Source: Lachnospiraceae bacterium
GTDB taxonomy: Bacteria; Bacillota; Clostridia; Lachnospirales; Lachnospiraceae
Length of the DNA stretch: 64,000 bases
Direction of reading: 5' to 3'
NCBI GenBank assembly: GCA_004558185.1
Contig: SFDP01000008.1
Coordinates: 36,517-100,516, forward strand
A model generated the notes under the pieces. That model was given only the letters and a program-made list of their open reading frames with translations, was not told the DNA's origin and made no database searches. Positions 16,815 to 26,361 of the stretch are shown one piece after another (position 1 is the first letter of the stretch; every line of letters begins with the position of its first letter). A program made the position numbers and the translations under genes.

Positions 16815-17699
16815 ATGAAAGAGCGATTGGATGTTTTGTTGGTACAGCAGGGCTTCTTTTCTTCCAGAGAAAAGGCAAAAGCGATCATTATGGCTGGAAA
16901 CGTCTTTGTGGATGGTCAGCGTGAGGACAAGGCAGGAGCCATGTTTGATCCTGATAAGGTGAGGCTGGAAGTAAAGGGGCAGACGCTTAAGTATGTCAGC
17001 AGAGGAGGACTGAAGCTGGAAAAGGCAATAGAGGCCTTCGGTCTTGATCTTACTGATAAGGTTTGCATGGATATAGGGGCCTCTACCGGTGGATTTACAG
17101 ACTGTATGCTTCAGAATCATGCGGCCAGAGTATACTCAGTGGATGTGGGGCATGGGCAGCTTGCCTGGAGCCTTAGAACCGATGAACGGGTAGTCTGCAT
17201 GGAAAAAACGAACTTTCGCTATCTTACGCCGGAGGATATTCCGGAAAAACTGGATTTTGCCTCAGTGGATGTGTCCTTTATTTCTCTCAGTAAAATTCTT
17301 CTCCCGGCCAGGCGCCTATTAAGAGAAGAAGGGCAGATGGTCTGCCTGATCAAGCCCCAGTTTGAGGCCGGCAGGGAAAAGGTAGGGAAAAAAGGAGTAG
17401 TAAGAGAAAAGAGGGTACAGCAGGAGGTAATTGAAAAAATTTATACCCTTGCCCATATTCTTGGATTTAAGATTTTGGGACTGGATTTCTCACCCATTAA
17501 GGGACCGGAAGGAAATATTGAATTTTTAATTTACCTCCAGAAGGACAGTGCAAGAGATAAAGAACTGGCAGACTGCACGGAGGCTATGGCAGAAGCCAGA
17601 CTGCGGGAGGAAATCCAGGAACAGACAGGGTTGGGCTGCAGCAGTCAGATGAGAGAAAGTATTGCGGACAGGGTAGAAAAAGCCCATTTATCACTATAG
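16815..17699 (+). CDS. tlyA: TlyA family rRNA 2'-O-methyltransferase / hemolysin
   Basis: TlyA-type protein of 294 residues with an N-terminal S4 RNA-binding domain (about 3-65, ERLDVLLVQQGFFSSREKAK) and an FtsJ-like methyltransferase domain with the SAM motif DIGASTGGFTDCMLQ (about 82-96). In mycobacteria TlyA makes 2'-O-methylcytidines in 16S and 23S rRNA. The ATG directly follows the dxs stop. dxs-tlyA-nadK-argR-recN is the conserved Firmicute order. Confidence 0.92.
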   Translation: MKERLDVLLVQQGFFSSREKAKAIIMAGNVFVDGQREDKAGAMFDPDKVRLEVKGQTLKYVSRGGLKLEKAIEAFGLDLTDKVCMDIGASTGGFTDCMLQNHAARVYSVDVGHGQLAWSLRTDERVVCMEKTNFRYLTPEDIPEKLDFASVDVSFISLSKILLPARRLLREEGQMVCLIKPQFEAGREKVGKKGVVREKRVQQEVIEKIYTLAHILGFKILGLDFSPIKGPEGNIEFLIYLQKDSARDKELADCTEAMAEARLREEIQEQTGLGCSSQMRESIADRVEKAHLSL

Positions 17700-17756
17700 G
17701 AAGAGATGAATCAACGCAGAATTACGGGAAGAGCCTGTAATGTGCGTGGGGGTATC

Positions 17757-18584
17757 ATGGAGAGATTTGGAATCGTCACTAACGGAATGAAAGATCCCGG
17801 CCGGGATATCACCGAAAGAATTGTGCAATATCTGAAAAAGCATGGGGCAGCCTGGGAGGTTGCTCATGCAGCGGGAGATATTTCCTCCAAAGCAGAGTGT
17901 ATCCTGGTATTGGGAGGAGATGGAACCATGCTTCAGGCAGCCAAGGAGACGGCAGGGCGTAATATCCCGCTTCTAGGGATCAATCTGGGAAGCCTGGGGT
18001 ATCTTGCAGAGGTAGAGATACAGTCCTTAGAAGAGGCCCTGGATAAGCTGCTTGCAGGAGAATATGAAACGGAGGAAAGGATGATGCTCAGTGGAACCAT
18101 TCATCACCTTAATGAGCAGATTCGGACCTCTCCGGCCTTGAATGATATTGCCATAACCCGGTGCGGTACCTTGCAGATCATTAAATTGAATATCTTTGTC
18201 AATGGAAAGTTCCTCTGCCAGTGGAAGGCCGATGGAATCATCCTGTCAACGCCCACCGGTTCTACCGGCTACAGTATGTCTGCCGGAGGACCATTGGTAG
18301 TGCCCGGTGCAGATCTTTTGCTGCTGACACCCATATGCGCACACACGCTGAACGCCAGAAGCATTGTGCTGAAGGGAGAGGATGAGGTAGAGATTGAAGT
18401 GGCATATGGCAGAAATGGCACCCGTTTGATGGTGGAGGCCAATTCTGACGGAAGTGAAAAGTTTATTATGGAAACAGGAGACCGAATTTGTATTCGCAGG
18501 GCAGAAGAAACGATTACCACGATTAAATTAAGTAAGGTAAGTTTTTTGGAAATGCTGCATAAGAAGCTGAGTGATGAAAAGTAA
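17757..18584 (+). CDS. nadK: NAD kinase
   Basis: Phosphorylates NAD to NADP. The 275-residue protein has the diagnostic GGDGTML (about 53-59), LGINLGSLGYLAE (about 74-86) and the C-terminal SPTPTGSTGYS-type segment, here STPTGSTGYSMSAGGP. The ATG at 17757 follows GGGGG at normal spacing and gives the family N-terminus (MERFGIVTNG); an earlier in-frame ATG at 17706 has a weaker SD. It ends close to the argR start. Confidence 0.95.
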   Translation: MERFGIVTNGMKDPGRDITERIVQYLKKHGAAWEVAHAAGDISSKAECILVLGGDGTMLQAAKETAGRNIPLLGINLGSLGYLAEVEIQSLEEALDKLLAGEYETEERMMLSGTIHHLNEQIRTSPALNDIAITRCGTLQIIKLNIFVNGKFLCQWKADGIILSTPTGSTGYSMSAGGPLVVPGADLLLLTPICAHTLNARSIVLKGEDEVEIEVAYGRNGTRLMVEANSDGSEKFIMETGDRICIRRAEETITTIKLSKVSFLEMLHKKLSDEK

Positions 18585-18597
18585 AAAGGAGAGCTTT

Positions 18598-19047
18598 ATG
18601 AAAGGAAGCAGGCATCAGAAGATTATTGAGCTGATAGAGAGCTACAAAATTGGAACCCAGGAGGAGTTGGCAGAACGATTGAGGGAGGCCGGCTTCAAGG
18701 TTACCCAGGCTACCGTATCCAGAGATATCAGACAATTGAAGCTATTTAAGGTTTCCGATGGTGAAGGAAAACAAAAGTATGTGGCAATCAAACAGGAGGA
18801 TACTCTTCTGGGGGATAAGTACATTCGGGTATTAAAGGATGGTTTTCTTTCTATGGATAGGGCCCAGAATATTCTGGTTATTAAAACCGTTTCCGGAATG
18901 GCCATGGCAGTAGCCGCTGCCATAGATGCCATGAAGCTGGAGGAAATAGTGGGCAGCATAGCAGGAGATGATACAATAATGGCAGCGCTTCGGACCTCAG
19001 AGGATGCTGAGACAGTGATGGATAAAATAGGAGAAGTTTTGGGATAG
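18598..19047 (+). CDS. argR: Arginine repressor ArgR/AhrC
   Basis: Arginine-sensing hexameric regulator of arginine metabolism. The 149-residue protein has an N-terminal winged helix (RHQKIIELIESYKIGTQEELAE, with VTQATVSRDIRQLKL as recognition helix) and a C-terminal arginine-binding domain with the SIAGDDTIMAALR segment (GDDT motif). The ATG at 18598 has AAAAAGGAG upstream. In Firmicutes argR commonly precedes recN, as here. Confidence 0.95.
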   Translation: MKGSRHQKIIELIESYKIGTQEELAERLREAGFKVTQATVSRDIRQLKLFKVSDGEGKQKYVAIKQEDTLLGDKYIRVLKDGFLSMDRAQNILVIKTVSGMAMAVAAAIDAMKLEEIVGSIAGDDTIMAALRTSEDAETVMDKIGEVLG

Positions 19048-19084
19048 AGGGGACACTTACTGGAGAGAAGAGTAAGGAGAACGT

Positions 19085-20773
19085 ATGTTAGTAAGTTTAC
19101 ACGTAAAAAATTTAGCACTGATCGATGAGACTGAGGTCTTTTTTGGAAAAGGGTTGAATATTCTGACCGGAGAAACGGGAGCCGGGAAATCCGTAATCAT
19201 GGGCTCCATTAATCTTGCTTTGGGAGGAAAAGGGGATAAGGGGCTGATCCGAACAGGTGCAGACTATGCGCTGGTGGAACTGATCTTTCAGATTGAAAAT
19301 CAGGAACAGGCCGGGCTCCTTGCGCAAATGGACATTCCTTTGGAAGAAGATGGTATGGTTGTGGTGGTAAGACGGCTTATGCCGGAAAGAAGCCTGTGTA
19401 AGATAAATGGAATGACTGTCAGCCAAAAACAGTTAAAAGAGCTTGCCTCCCTCTTCATTAATATTCATGGGCAGCATGAGAATCAGACGCTGCTGAACAG
19501 TAAAAAATATGCCCAGATTTTGGATGAATATGGGGGAGAACAGGTGGAAAGCCTGAAGAATAAGCTGAAAGAGGCATATACCCTATACGCAAAAATAAAC
19601 AAAGAACTGGAAAACTCTGAAATTGATGAAAAGGAAAAAGCCAGGGAGATCGCCTTGGCTTCTTTTGAAATAGAAGAAATTAAAGAAGCTGCTTTGCAGC
19701 CGGGAGAGGATATTGAGCTGGATGATCGTTACCGAAAAATGATTAACGGCAAGCGGATCGCAGCCGGTGTTGCGGCTGCTTATGGCTGTACAGGCTATGG
19801 CGAAGCAACGGCAGCAGGAGACAGCCTGGGAAGAGCCATTCGAGAATTGAAGAACGTGGCAGCCTTTGATGAGGATTTGGAGGAGTTGATCGAACAGCTT
19901 TCGGAGATTGACAATCTTCTGAATGATTTTAACCGAAGCCTGGCAGAATATCAACAAGGGCTGGAATTTGAACCGGAGGAATTTGACCGGGTGGAAAAAC
20001 GGCTGAATCTGTATAATCGTCTGAAGGATAAGTATGGAAACAGTGTAGAGGAAATTCTTTCCTACTGCCAAAAAAAAGAAGAACAGTTGGAAAAGCTGGA
20101 GGACTATGATGATTATCTGGAAAAGCTGCGGCAAGAACTGGAACAGCATTACCGACAGATGACTGAACTGTGTGCCAGACTGTCCGCACTGAGACAGAAA
20201 AATGCCATGCAGCTACAAAAAAAATTGAAGAAGAGTCTGCAGGAGTTGAACTTTCCGGCAGTGGAGCTTGAGATACTGGTAAAGCCGGAGGAGGAAAAAA
20301 TCACTTCTGAGGGCTATGATCAGGTGGATTTCATGATCTCTCTAAATCCGGGAGAGCCTATACAGTCTATCAGTAAAGTAGCAAGTGGCGGTGAATTATC
20401 CAGAATTATGCTGGCATTGAAAGCCGTAATGGCAGATAAGGAGCAGACGGGAACCCTCATTTTTGATGAAATTGATGCCGGTATCAGTGGAAAAACAGCA
20501 TGGAAGGTTTCGGAGAAAATGGCTCTTTTAGGAAAGGAACACCAGCTTCTCTGTATTACCCATCTTCCGCAGATCGCTGCCATGGCTGATCAGCATTTTG
20601 TCATTGAAAAGAAAAACGAAGGTGGAAGAAGTGTTACCCACATTTTCAGGATAGAGGAAGAAGAGATACTTCATGAGCTGGCCAGACTGCTCAGTGGCTC
20701 CAGTGTTACCGAAACCGTATTGGCCAATGCGAAGGAATTGAAAGATTTGGCAGGAAAAACAAAATTATACTAA
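19085..20773 (+). CDS. recN: DNA repair protein RecN
   Basis: SMC-like ATPase acting in double-strand-break repair. The 562-residue protein has the N-terminal Walker A GETGAGKSVIMG (about 29-40), a long coiled-coil middle (about 150-370), the ABC signature SGGELSRIMLALK (about 436-448), and Walker B TLIFDEIDAGISG (about 457-469). AAGGAG precedes the ATG. Followed by a clear terminator. Confidence 0.96.
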   Translation: MLVSLHVKNLALIDETEVFFGKGLNILTGETGAGKSVIMGSINLALGGKGDKGLIRTGADYALVELIFQIENQEQAGLLAQMDIPLEEDGMVVVVRRLMPERSLCKINGMTVSQKQLKELASLFINIHGQHENQTLLNSKKYAQILDEYGGEQVESLKNKLKEAYTLYAKINKELENSEIDEKEKAREIALASFEIEEIKEAALQPGEDIELDDRYRKMINGKRIAAGVAAAYGCTGYGEATAAGDSLGRAIRELKNVAAFDEDLEELIEQLSEIDNLLNDFNRSLAEYQQGLEFEPEEFDRVEKRLNLYNRLKDKYGNSVEEILSYCQKKEEQLEKLEDYDDYLEKLRQELEQHYRQMTELCARLSALRQKNAMQLQKKLKKSLQELNFPAVELEILVKPEEEKITSEGYDQVDFMISLNPGEPIQSISKVASGGELSRIMLALKAVMADKEQTGTLIFDEIDAGISGKTAWKVSEKMALLGKEHQLLCITHLPQIAAMADQHFVIEKKNEGGRSVTHIFRIEEEEILHELARLLSGSSVTETVLANAKELKDLAGKTKLY

Positions 20774-20801
20774 AGTAAATTTAGGGATTTTCCATATACT
20801 A

Positions 20802-20834
20802 AGAAGGATGTCTAAGGGCATCCTTCTTTTTATT
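20802..20834 (+). terminator. Rho-independent terminator after recN
   Basis: AGAAGGATG (20802-20810) pairs perfectly with CATCCTTCT (20819-20827), followed by TTTTATT. Confidence 0.88.
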
Positions 20835-20863
20835 AAAGGCTGCATAAGCAGCAGAATGAGTGG
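20833..20863 (+). repeat. Leader hairpin element, shortened copy b (before spoIVB)
   Basis: GCTGC (20839-20843), ATAA, GCAGC (20848-20852), then AGAATGAGTGG. It shares the 3' two-thirds of the repeat seen before dxs and gltD but lacks the GATG-CACAA part, which here is replaced by the recN terminator. Its GAGTGG lies at SD distance from the spoIVB start. Confidence 0.55.
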
Positions 20864-20865
20864 TA

Positions 20866-22131
20866 ATGATGAAAATAGACAGAAAGTCAAGACGTGGAAA
20901 AGCCTATTGTAAATTTTTATATGCCAGTCTGGTACTATCGCTGCTTACCTTAACAGGAGTCTGGATATGGGAGCTGTGGAACCGGGTACCTTCGGATATC
21001 CGGGTACGAGCCGGAAAGGAGCAGGGAATGCAGTTTTCTGTTCCCGCTACGGCAACGATCTACAGGGACAAAGACCAGGCCATACTGAATGTGAACTTAA
21101 ATCGGAAACTGACCTTCTATGGGGAAGAAGAAGGAAACTACACCATGCAGGTTCAGCTTTTTGGGTTTATACCCTTTAAGGAGGCTGCCCTGTCGGTCAT
21201 TCAGGATATCCGACTGACACCGGCAGGAACACCAATCGGTATTTATGTGCATACACAGGGAGTGCTGGTGATCGATACAGGGGAGTTTAAGAATCATAAA
21301 GGGAAGAATACTGCACCTGCTCAAGGGGTATTGAAATCGGGTGACTATATTCTGGCCGTTAATGAAACGAATTTGGAGGACAAAGAGCAGCTAATGGAAA
21401 TGATTGCAGACTGTGAAGGTGAGCCTCTTTTACTCAAGGTAAAGCGGGAAGAAGAAATCCTTACAGTGAAGATCCTGCCTGAGCAGGATCAGCAGGGTGA
21501 GTACAAGCTGGGGATATGGGTGAGAGACAATGCTCAGGGGATAGGCACCATGACCTTTGTAGACGAGAATGGCTATTTTGGGGCTTTGGGGCATGGAATC
21601 AATGATATGGATACTGCCAGTCTGATGGAGCTTGAGGACGGAGGACTGTACAAAACGGATATTATATCAGTAAATAAGGGAACACCCGGGAATCCGGGAG
21701 AGCTAAGTGGTATTATCGCCTATTCCGAAAAGAATAAGCTGGGAGAAATTCTGCAAAACAGCTATCGAGGCATCTATGGTAAGGTGGAAAAAGAGAATCT
21801 GGATTTAAAGGAAGGATCCCTTCCCCTGGGACTTAAGCAGGAAATTGAAGAAGGTCCGGCCAGGATTCTTTGTACCCTCTCCAATACACCGGCCTATTAT
21901 GATGTAGAGATTGTGGCAGTAAATAAGGAAAACAGCCAGATCAACCGCGGACTGGAGCTGAAGGTGACGGATGAGCTTTTATTGGAAACCACAGGAGGGA
22001 TTATTCAGGGCATGAGCGGAAGTCCGATAATCCAAAACGGTAAGCTGATTGGGGCAGTAACCCATGTCATGGTAAATGATCCTACCAGGGGATATGGGAT
22101 TTTTATTGAGGAAATGCTGGGTAACAATTAA
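20866..22131 (+). CDS. spoIVB: SpoIVB peptidase (sporulation signalling)
   Basis: PDZ-containing serine peptidase (S55) made in the forespore; it cleaves SpoIVFA to trigger pro-SigK processing. The 421-residue protein has an N-terminal transmembrane/signal helix (about 14-34), a PDZ domain (about 115-215), and the S55 catalytic domain with His in ALGHGINDMDT and Ser in GMSGSPIIQ. ATGs at 20866 and 20869 are both possible. In most endospore formers spo0A follows; here a terminator and a convergent cstA follow instead. Confidence 0.93.
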   Translation: MMKIDRKSRRGKAYCKFLYASLVLSLLTLTGVWIWELWNRVPSDIRVRAGKEQGMQFSVPATATIYRDKDQAILNVNLNRKLTFYGEEEGNYTMQVQLFGFIPFKEAALSVIQDIRLTPAGTPIGIYVHTQGVLVIDTGEFKNHKGKNTAPAQGVLKSGDYILAVNETNLEDKEQLMEMIADCEGEPLLLKVKREEEILTVKILPEQDQQGEYKLGIWVRDNAQGIGTMTFVDENGYFGALGHGINDMDTASLMELEDGGLYKTDIISVNKGTPGNPGELSGIIAYSEKNKLGEILQNSYRGIYGKVEKENLDLKEGSLPLGLKQEIEEGPARILCTLSNTPAYYDVEIVAVNKENSQINRGLELKVTDELLLETTGGIIQGMSGSPIIQNGKLIGAVTHVMVNDPTRGYGIFIEEMLGNN

Positions 22132-22137
22132 AGAAAA

Positions 22138-22179
22138 GCAGACAATGCGTAGGTCATATTCGCATTGTCTGCCGTTTTT
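22138..22179. terminator. Bidirectional terminator between spoIVB and cstA
   Basis: GCAGACAATGCG (22138-22149) pairs with CGCATTGTCTGC (22161-22172). CGTTTTT follows on the plus strand and TTTTCTTT on the minus strand, so it can end both spoIVB and cstA. Confidence 0.88.
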
Positions 22180-22242
22180 AGCTACTCATTATTCAGTTAT
22201 TCTTGTAGCTCATAAGCTGTGCCTATGATACTGTCTTAATCG

Positions 22243-23685
22243 TTATGCTGCCTCGTAAGCCTCTTCCTGAGCGGGAGCGGTCGCATTCTTGCCTTTGCCC
22301 AATACACAGGTAAAGATAAAGGTGCCAAGACAGATACCTGCGAAGATGATACCTGCAGGATAAGCGATAGAAGTTGAAAGTCTGAAGCCTTCCTGTGCCA
22401 TCAGGATATAGGTGCAGGATACTGCCGACATAAAGGTTGCCGGAAGTGCGGTCATCCAGTAGAAGCGTTTTCTGCGGAACAGATATACGCTTGCAGCCCA
22501 AAGAGCGATCATTGCCAGGGTCTGGTTGGACCAGGAGAAGTATCTCCAGACAATCTGTACATCGATCTGAGTCAGGAAAGCACCTACAGCAAGCAATGGA
22601 ACGGTCAGAATCAAACGGTTCTTGATCGGACCCTGATCAAAGTTAAACCAGTCACCCAGGGTTAATCTTGCACTGCGGTATGCCGTATCTGCGGAAGAAA
22701 TAGGGCAGGCAATAACACCGATCATGGCGATAACTGCACCTACAGGTCCTAACAGTTTGAAGCAGATTTCATAAACTACTGCAGACTGTCCGTTACCCAA
22801 TGCAGTCAGAAGACCACCGGTACCGTTATAGAAAGCAACACCTGCTGCAGCCCAGATCAAAGCAATAACACCTTCTGCTACCATAGCTCCGTAGAATACT
22901 CTGCGGCCGTCTTTTTCGCCGGTAATACATCTTGCCATCAGAGGAGACTGAGTTGCATGGAAACCGGAAATCGCTCCGCAGGCAACGGAGATGAACATGG
23001 TAGGCCAAACAGGAGTATTGGCAGGGTGAAGATTGGCCAGAGTAATCTCAGGAATGTGATAACCCTTAACCAGGATAGCGCCGCCTACACCCACAGCCAT
23101 TACGATCAGGCAGATACCGAAAATGGGATAAATCTTACCGATAACCTTATCGATCGGTACGAAGGTTGCAATAAAGTAGTAAATAATTACCACTGCCAGC
23201 CAGAACTTAGCATCCAATACGTTGGGAGTAAGCATGGCCAGAAGATTAGCAGGTCCGGTGGAGAAGGTAACACCTACCAGAACCAGAAGCACTACGGAGA
23301 AAACACGCATTACCTGACGCATTCCGTTACCCAGATAGATTCCTGTCAGCTCGGAAACGCTGGCTCCCTTGTGGCGCATGGACATCATTCCAATCATGTA
23401 GTCATGGACTGCTCCACCTAAAATGGTTCCCAAAGTAATCCAGAGGAATACGCTGGGTCCCCAGCAGGCACCTGCAAGAGCACCGAAGATGGGTCCCAGA
23501 CCAGCAATATTCAGAAGCTGGATCAGGAAAACTCTTGGGGTACTCATAGGTACATAATCGACACCGTCGGTCATGGATAGTGACGGGGGTTTTCTGTCAT
23601 CTGAGCCAAATACCTTTTCAGCAAATTTGCCGTAGATGATAAAACCGATGATTAGTACAGCAAGACAAACAAAAAAACTAATCAT
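22243..23685 (-). CDS. cstA: CstA family carbon-starvation/pyruvate transporter
   Basis: Multi-pass inner membrane transporter of the CstA family, 480 residues, a short form lacking the extended C-terminus of E. coli CstA (about 700). It has about 13 hydrophobic helices, the early segment DGVDYVPMSTPRVFLIQLLNIAG split over residues 37-60, and GAISGFHATQSP near residue 250. E. coli members CstA and BtsT import pyruvate and/or peptides. The ATG at 23685 has AGGAGG 7 nt upstream. An adjacent LytS/LytTR pair is the E. coli BtsSR-BtsT arrangement, supporting pyruvate uptake (inference). Confidence 0.9.
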   Translation of the reverse strand: MISFFVCLAVLIIGFIIYGKFAEKVFGSDDRKPPSLSMTDGVDYVPMSTPRVFLIQLLNIAGLGPIFGALAGACWGPSVFLWITLGTILGGAVHDYMIGMMSMRHKGASVSELTGIYLGNGMRQVMRVFSVVLLVLVGVTFSTGPANLLAMLTPNVLDAKFWLAVVIIYYFIATFVPIDKVIGKIYPIFGICLIVMAVGVGGAILVKGYHIPEITLANLHPANTPVWPTMFISVACGAISGFHATQSPLMARCITGEKDGRRVFYGAMVAEGVIALIWAAAGVAFYNGTGGLLTALGNGQSAVVYEICFKLLGPVGAVIAMIGVIACPISSADTAYRSARLTLGDWFNFDQGPIKNRLILTVPLLAVGAFLTQIDVQIVWRYFSWSNQTLAMIALWAASVYLFRRKRFYWMTALPATFMSAVSCTYILMAQEGFRLSTSIAYPAGIIFAGICLGTFIFTCVLGKGKNATAPAQEEAYEAA

Positions 23686-23728
23686 TTTCCTACCTCCTTT
23701 GTATCTCACAATCTTTTGTATAGTAACA

Positions 23729-23797
23729 ATTATACAAGGAAAAGGGGAAAATAAAAGTTTTTTTGTATTAAATGTCCAGAATAATGTATCAACGGTA
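23729..23797 (-). promoter_or_regulatory. cstA promoter with candidate LytTR-regulator sites
   Basis: A minus-strand TATAAT (23734-23729) has no good -35, as expected for an activated promoter. Just upstream, minus-strand ACCGTTGAT and GACATTTAAT (within 23797-23765) form two imperfect direct repeats about two helical turns apart, the layout of LytTR binding sites. Assignment is inference. Confidence 0.4.
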
Positions 23798-23862
23798 GAA
23801 ATATGTACATAAACAGGAGTGAACAGATAAGCCAAGAGGTCAGTTACCTATTATCCGGTGTG

Positions 23863-24612
23863 TCAGATGCCGATCAACTGCCTGAGGAGTTTAAGCTTTT
23901 CCCGGCTTATGGGGAGAATATTCTGCTCAAAGCCCTGCATTTTTAAGGCCAGGCTATTGTTGGCCCAGGGAAACATTTCAGCAATATACTTCAGATTGAC
24001 AAGAAAGCTCTTGTGGATACGACAAAAGCCATAAGGAGTAAGTCGTTTTTCATATTCTCCCAGAAGAAGATTTTCTGTATAGTCCTGTTCAGTGGTATGG
24101 ATGATGCAGCTTCTGCCTGAAGTTTCCAGATATACAATTTTATCAATATCCACCAGAACGATAGTCTTATTCATATTGACCGGCATACGGCCGGAAACAG
24201 AAGAGAAGGCCGGGGAGGCAAGCACGGCAGTCTGAGCAGAATTGGACCAGGCCTCCATATCCCTTTGACATTTTTCCAGAACCGTCTTTACTCTCAAGGG
24301 GTCAAAGGGCTTTAGAATATAGTTGTTTACCTCTAACTCAAAGGCTTTTACGGCATATTGAGAATAAGCGGTAGCAAACACGATCTGGGCATGGGGAAGC
24401 AGCTTTTTGGCAGCAGAAGCCAGAGCAGTTCCTTCCATATCATTTAGATTAATATCGATGAACAGCAAATCAAACTCTTTCTGACTAATCAAATCAATGG
24501 CACTGCTTCCGCTGTCAGCCTCTTCAATCTGGCTGTCCGGCATAGCGGCCAAAATCTGATGAATCAGTTCCTTCCTTGCAGGACGTTCATCGTCGATTAC
24601 AGCAATTTTCAT
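23863..24612 (-). CDS. LytTR-family response regulator (BtsR/YpdB-like)
   Basis: Two-component DNA-binding regulator, 249 residues. Receiver domain (1-120) has the acidic pair D7-D8, phosphoacceptor D53 (LLFIDIN), T81 and K101 (LKPFD). A LytTR DNA-binding domain follows (about 145-249), with YLETSGRSCIIHT and FCRIHKSFLVNLKYI. The stop is 177 bp from the cstA start and its ATG is 12 bp from the kinase stop, so kinase and regulator form one operon that presumably activates cstA. Confidence 0.92.
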   Translation of the reverse strand: MKIAVIDDERPARKELIHQILAAMPDSQIEEADSGSSAIDLISQKEFDLLFIDINLNDMEGTALASAAKKLLPHAQIVFATAYSQYAVKAFELEVNNYILKPFDPLRVKTVLEKCQRDMEAWSNSAQTAVLASPAFSSVSGRMPVNMNKTIVLVDIDKIVYLETSGRSCIIHTTEQDYTENLLLGEYEKRLTPYGFCRIHKSFLVNLKYIAEMFPWANNSLALKMQGFEQNILPISREKLKLLRQLIGI

Positions 24613-24624
24613 GAAATCTCCTTT

Positions 24625-26340
24625 TTACGTCTTCGAAGCCGAAGCCGGGGAAAAGAGGAGAGCATCGGCAGAGGACAGAGGAATGCGAAAGCTGACACAA
24701 GAGCCGGCAGCAGAAGCCTCGATCTTCAAACCGCTGTGTTCTCCATAGATACTTTTCAGACGTTGATGTACATTGATCAGACCAACTCCTTTTCCCTGTC
24801 CTGTCACCAAGCTGTCTATGATTTCCTGGGGGATCCCGGAGCCATGGTCGCATACGGCGATTATTGCCAGGTCTCCTCTTTTTTGGGCACTGATTCTGAC
24901 ATAACGGTTTCCTTTTTTATCCACGCCATAGCGGACTGCATTCTCCACCAGAGGCTGGAGAATGAAGGAAGGAACCATACAATTTAACTCAGCTTCCACC
25001 TCTAAGTCCACAATTAATCGTTCTTCAAAGCGAGCTTTTTCCAGCTTCAGATAGCTGTTCACATGGCGCAGCTCAGTAGGGAGGGGAAGCATATACTGCT
25101 CGTTCTCCAGTGTTTGGCGATAGTAGTCGGAAAGGGTAAGAATCAGCTCTCTGGCCTGGTCGGGGTTCTCCCGGCATATGCAGGAGATGGTGTTCAGTGC
25201 GTTGTACAAAAAATGAGGGTTTACCTGAGACTGCAGAGCCTTAAATTCAGCCTTGCGCAGAAGCCGTTTCTGGTAGTCCAGATTGGACAGCTCCAATTGT
25301 GTGGAGAAGAGCTTAGCCAGCTCGGATGCAAAAATCAGGTTAGATTGAGACATCTGCCAGCGTTTTTTTACTACCATAATCAGACTGCCAACGGCCTGAT
25401 CCATTTCAATCAGCGGGGCAGCAACGATGACGTTGCTTTTAAGAATCCGGTACAATGGATCAGAATCCGGTGCATAGGAAAAGGTAGTAGGCTTTTTGTC
25501 GTAAATGGAACTCAGAATAGGGGCTAAAATAAGCGGTTCTCTGAGGATAGCATAACGTTCTTCTCCCTTGATGGCCAGAATTTTGTCGGTGTCGGTAATG
25601 GCTATGGCAGCGCAGGTGGTAGACTGATAGATAATCTCTGCCGTTGCTTCCATATCAGCAGCGCTGTGGAGTCCCTTTCGCAAATGGGGAAGACTCTTTT
25701 CCGCAATTTCCAATGCGATTCGCATTTTCTCTCCGAAAAGGCTTTCCTCCTCTTTGAAAATTCTGTTGAATACTCCGATAAAAATAACCATTCCCAGAGA
25801 ATTCATTACAATCATGGGAAAGGCAATCAGTCTGACCAGCTCCAAGGCCGCAGGAAAGGGCCGGGCAATCAGCAGAATAATGATCATCTGTCCGGCTTCG
25901 GCCAGGGCAGTAATGAAAAATACACCGGTTCCGCTGATTTTTCCGGCTTTGAAGCGCCTGGAAAAAGCGGCACCGATAACACCCTCCACGAGAGTGGACA
26001 CTGCACAGCTTACAGCAGTAAAGCCGCCGATATCAAAAAGATAGCGGTGCAGACCTCCGATAAGAGCCGTTCCGATCCCCACATAGGGGCCGCCCAGCAG
26101 ACCTGCTGCCAGAACCCCGATAACCCGGGTATTGACAATGGCACCGGAGGCCTTCACTCCGGTATAGGTGGAGCAGATACTGATGAGACCGAAGATAAGG
26201 GAAAGAGCAATATAGCTTTTTACAGTATGTCGGTCTTCCAACAGCATGGTTCTTACCATAGGCAGTGTAGTCAGCATAGTGGCAATGAGAACCAAAAGCC
26301 CAATATTCAGGAGAAGATTGAAAAACATCGTGTCAGGCAT
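24625..26340 (-). CDS. LytS-type sensor histidine kinase (5TM-LYT)
   Basis: Membrane histidine kinase of 571 residues. Five to six N-terminal transmembrane helices form a 5TM-LYT sensor (about 5-195), with GVLAAGLLGGPYVGIGTALIGG as a typical segment. A GAF-like domain (about 215-340) and the His_kinase domain with the phospho-site NPHFLYNALNTI (about 372-383) follow, then an ATPase domain with VENAVRYGV and DHGSGIP, and a G2 box GKGVGLINVHQRL. BtsS of this class senses pyruvate in E. coli; the ligand here is inferred. Confidence 0.92.
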   Translation of the reverse strand: MPDTMFFNLLLNIGLLVLIATMLTTLPMVRTMLLEDRHTVKSYIALSLIFGLISICSTYTGVKASGAIVNTRVIGVLAAGLLGGPYVGIGTALIGGLHRYLFDIGGFTAVSCAVSTLVEGVIGAAFSRRFKAGKISGTGVFFITALAEAGQMIIILLIARPFPAALELVRLIAFPMIVMNSLGMVIFIGVFNRIFKEEESLFGEKMRIALEIAEKSLPHLRKGLHSAADMEATAEIIYQSTTCAAIAITDTDKILAIKGEERYAILREPLILAPILSSIYDKKPTTFSYAPDSDPLYRILKSNVIVAAPLIEMDQAVGSLIMVVKKRWQMSQSNLIFASELAKLFSTQLELSNLDYQKRLLRKAEFKALQSQVNPHFLYNALNTISCICRENPDQARELILTLSDYYRQTLENEQYMLPLPTELRHVNSYLKLEKARFEERLIVDLEVEAELNCMVPSFILQPLVENAVRYGVDKKGNRYVRISAQKRGDLAIIAVCDHGSGIPQEIIDSLVTGQGKGVGLINVHQRLKSIYGEHSGLKIEASAAGSCVSFRIPLSSADALLFSPASASKT

Positions 26341-26361
26341 GGCAGCTTACCGGAAAGCCTT

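Noticed and set aside
23000-23421. Plus-strand frame of about 150 codons inside cstA.
   Set aside because: Antisense to clear transmembrane coding sequence, no initiation signal, low-complexity translation.
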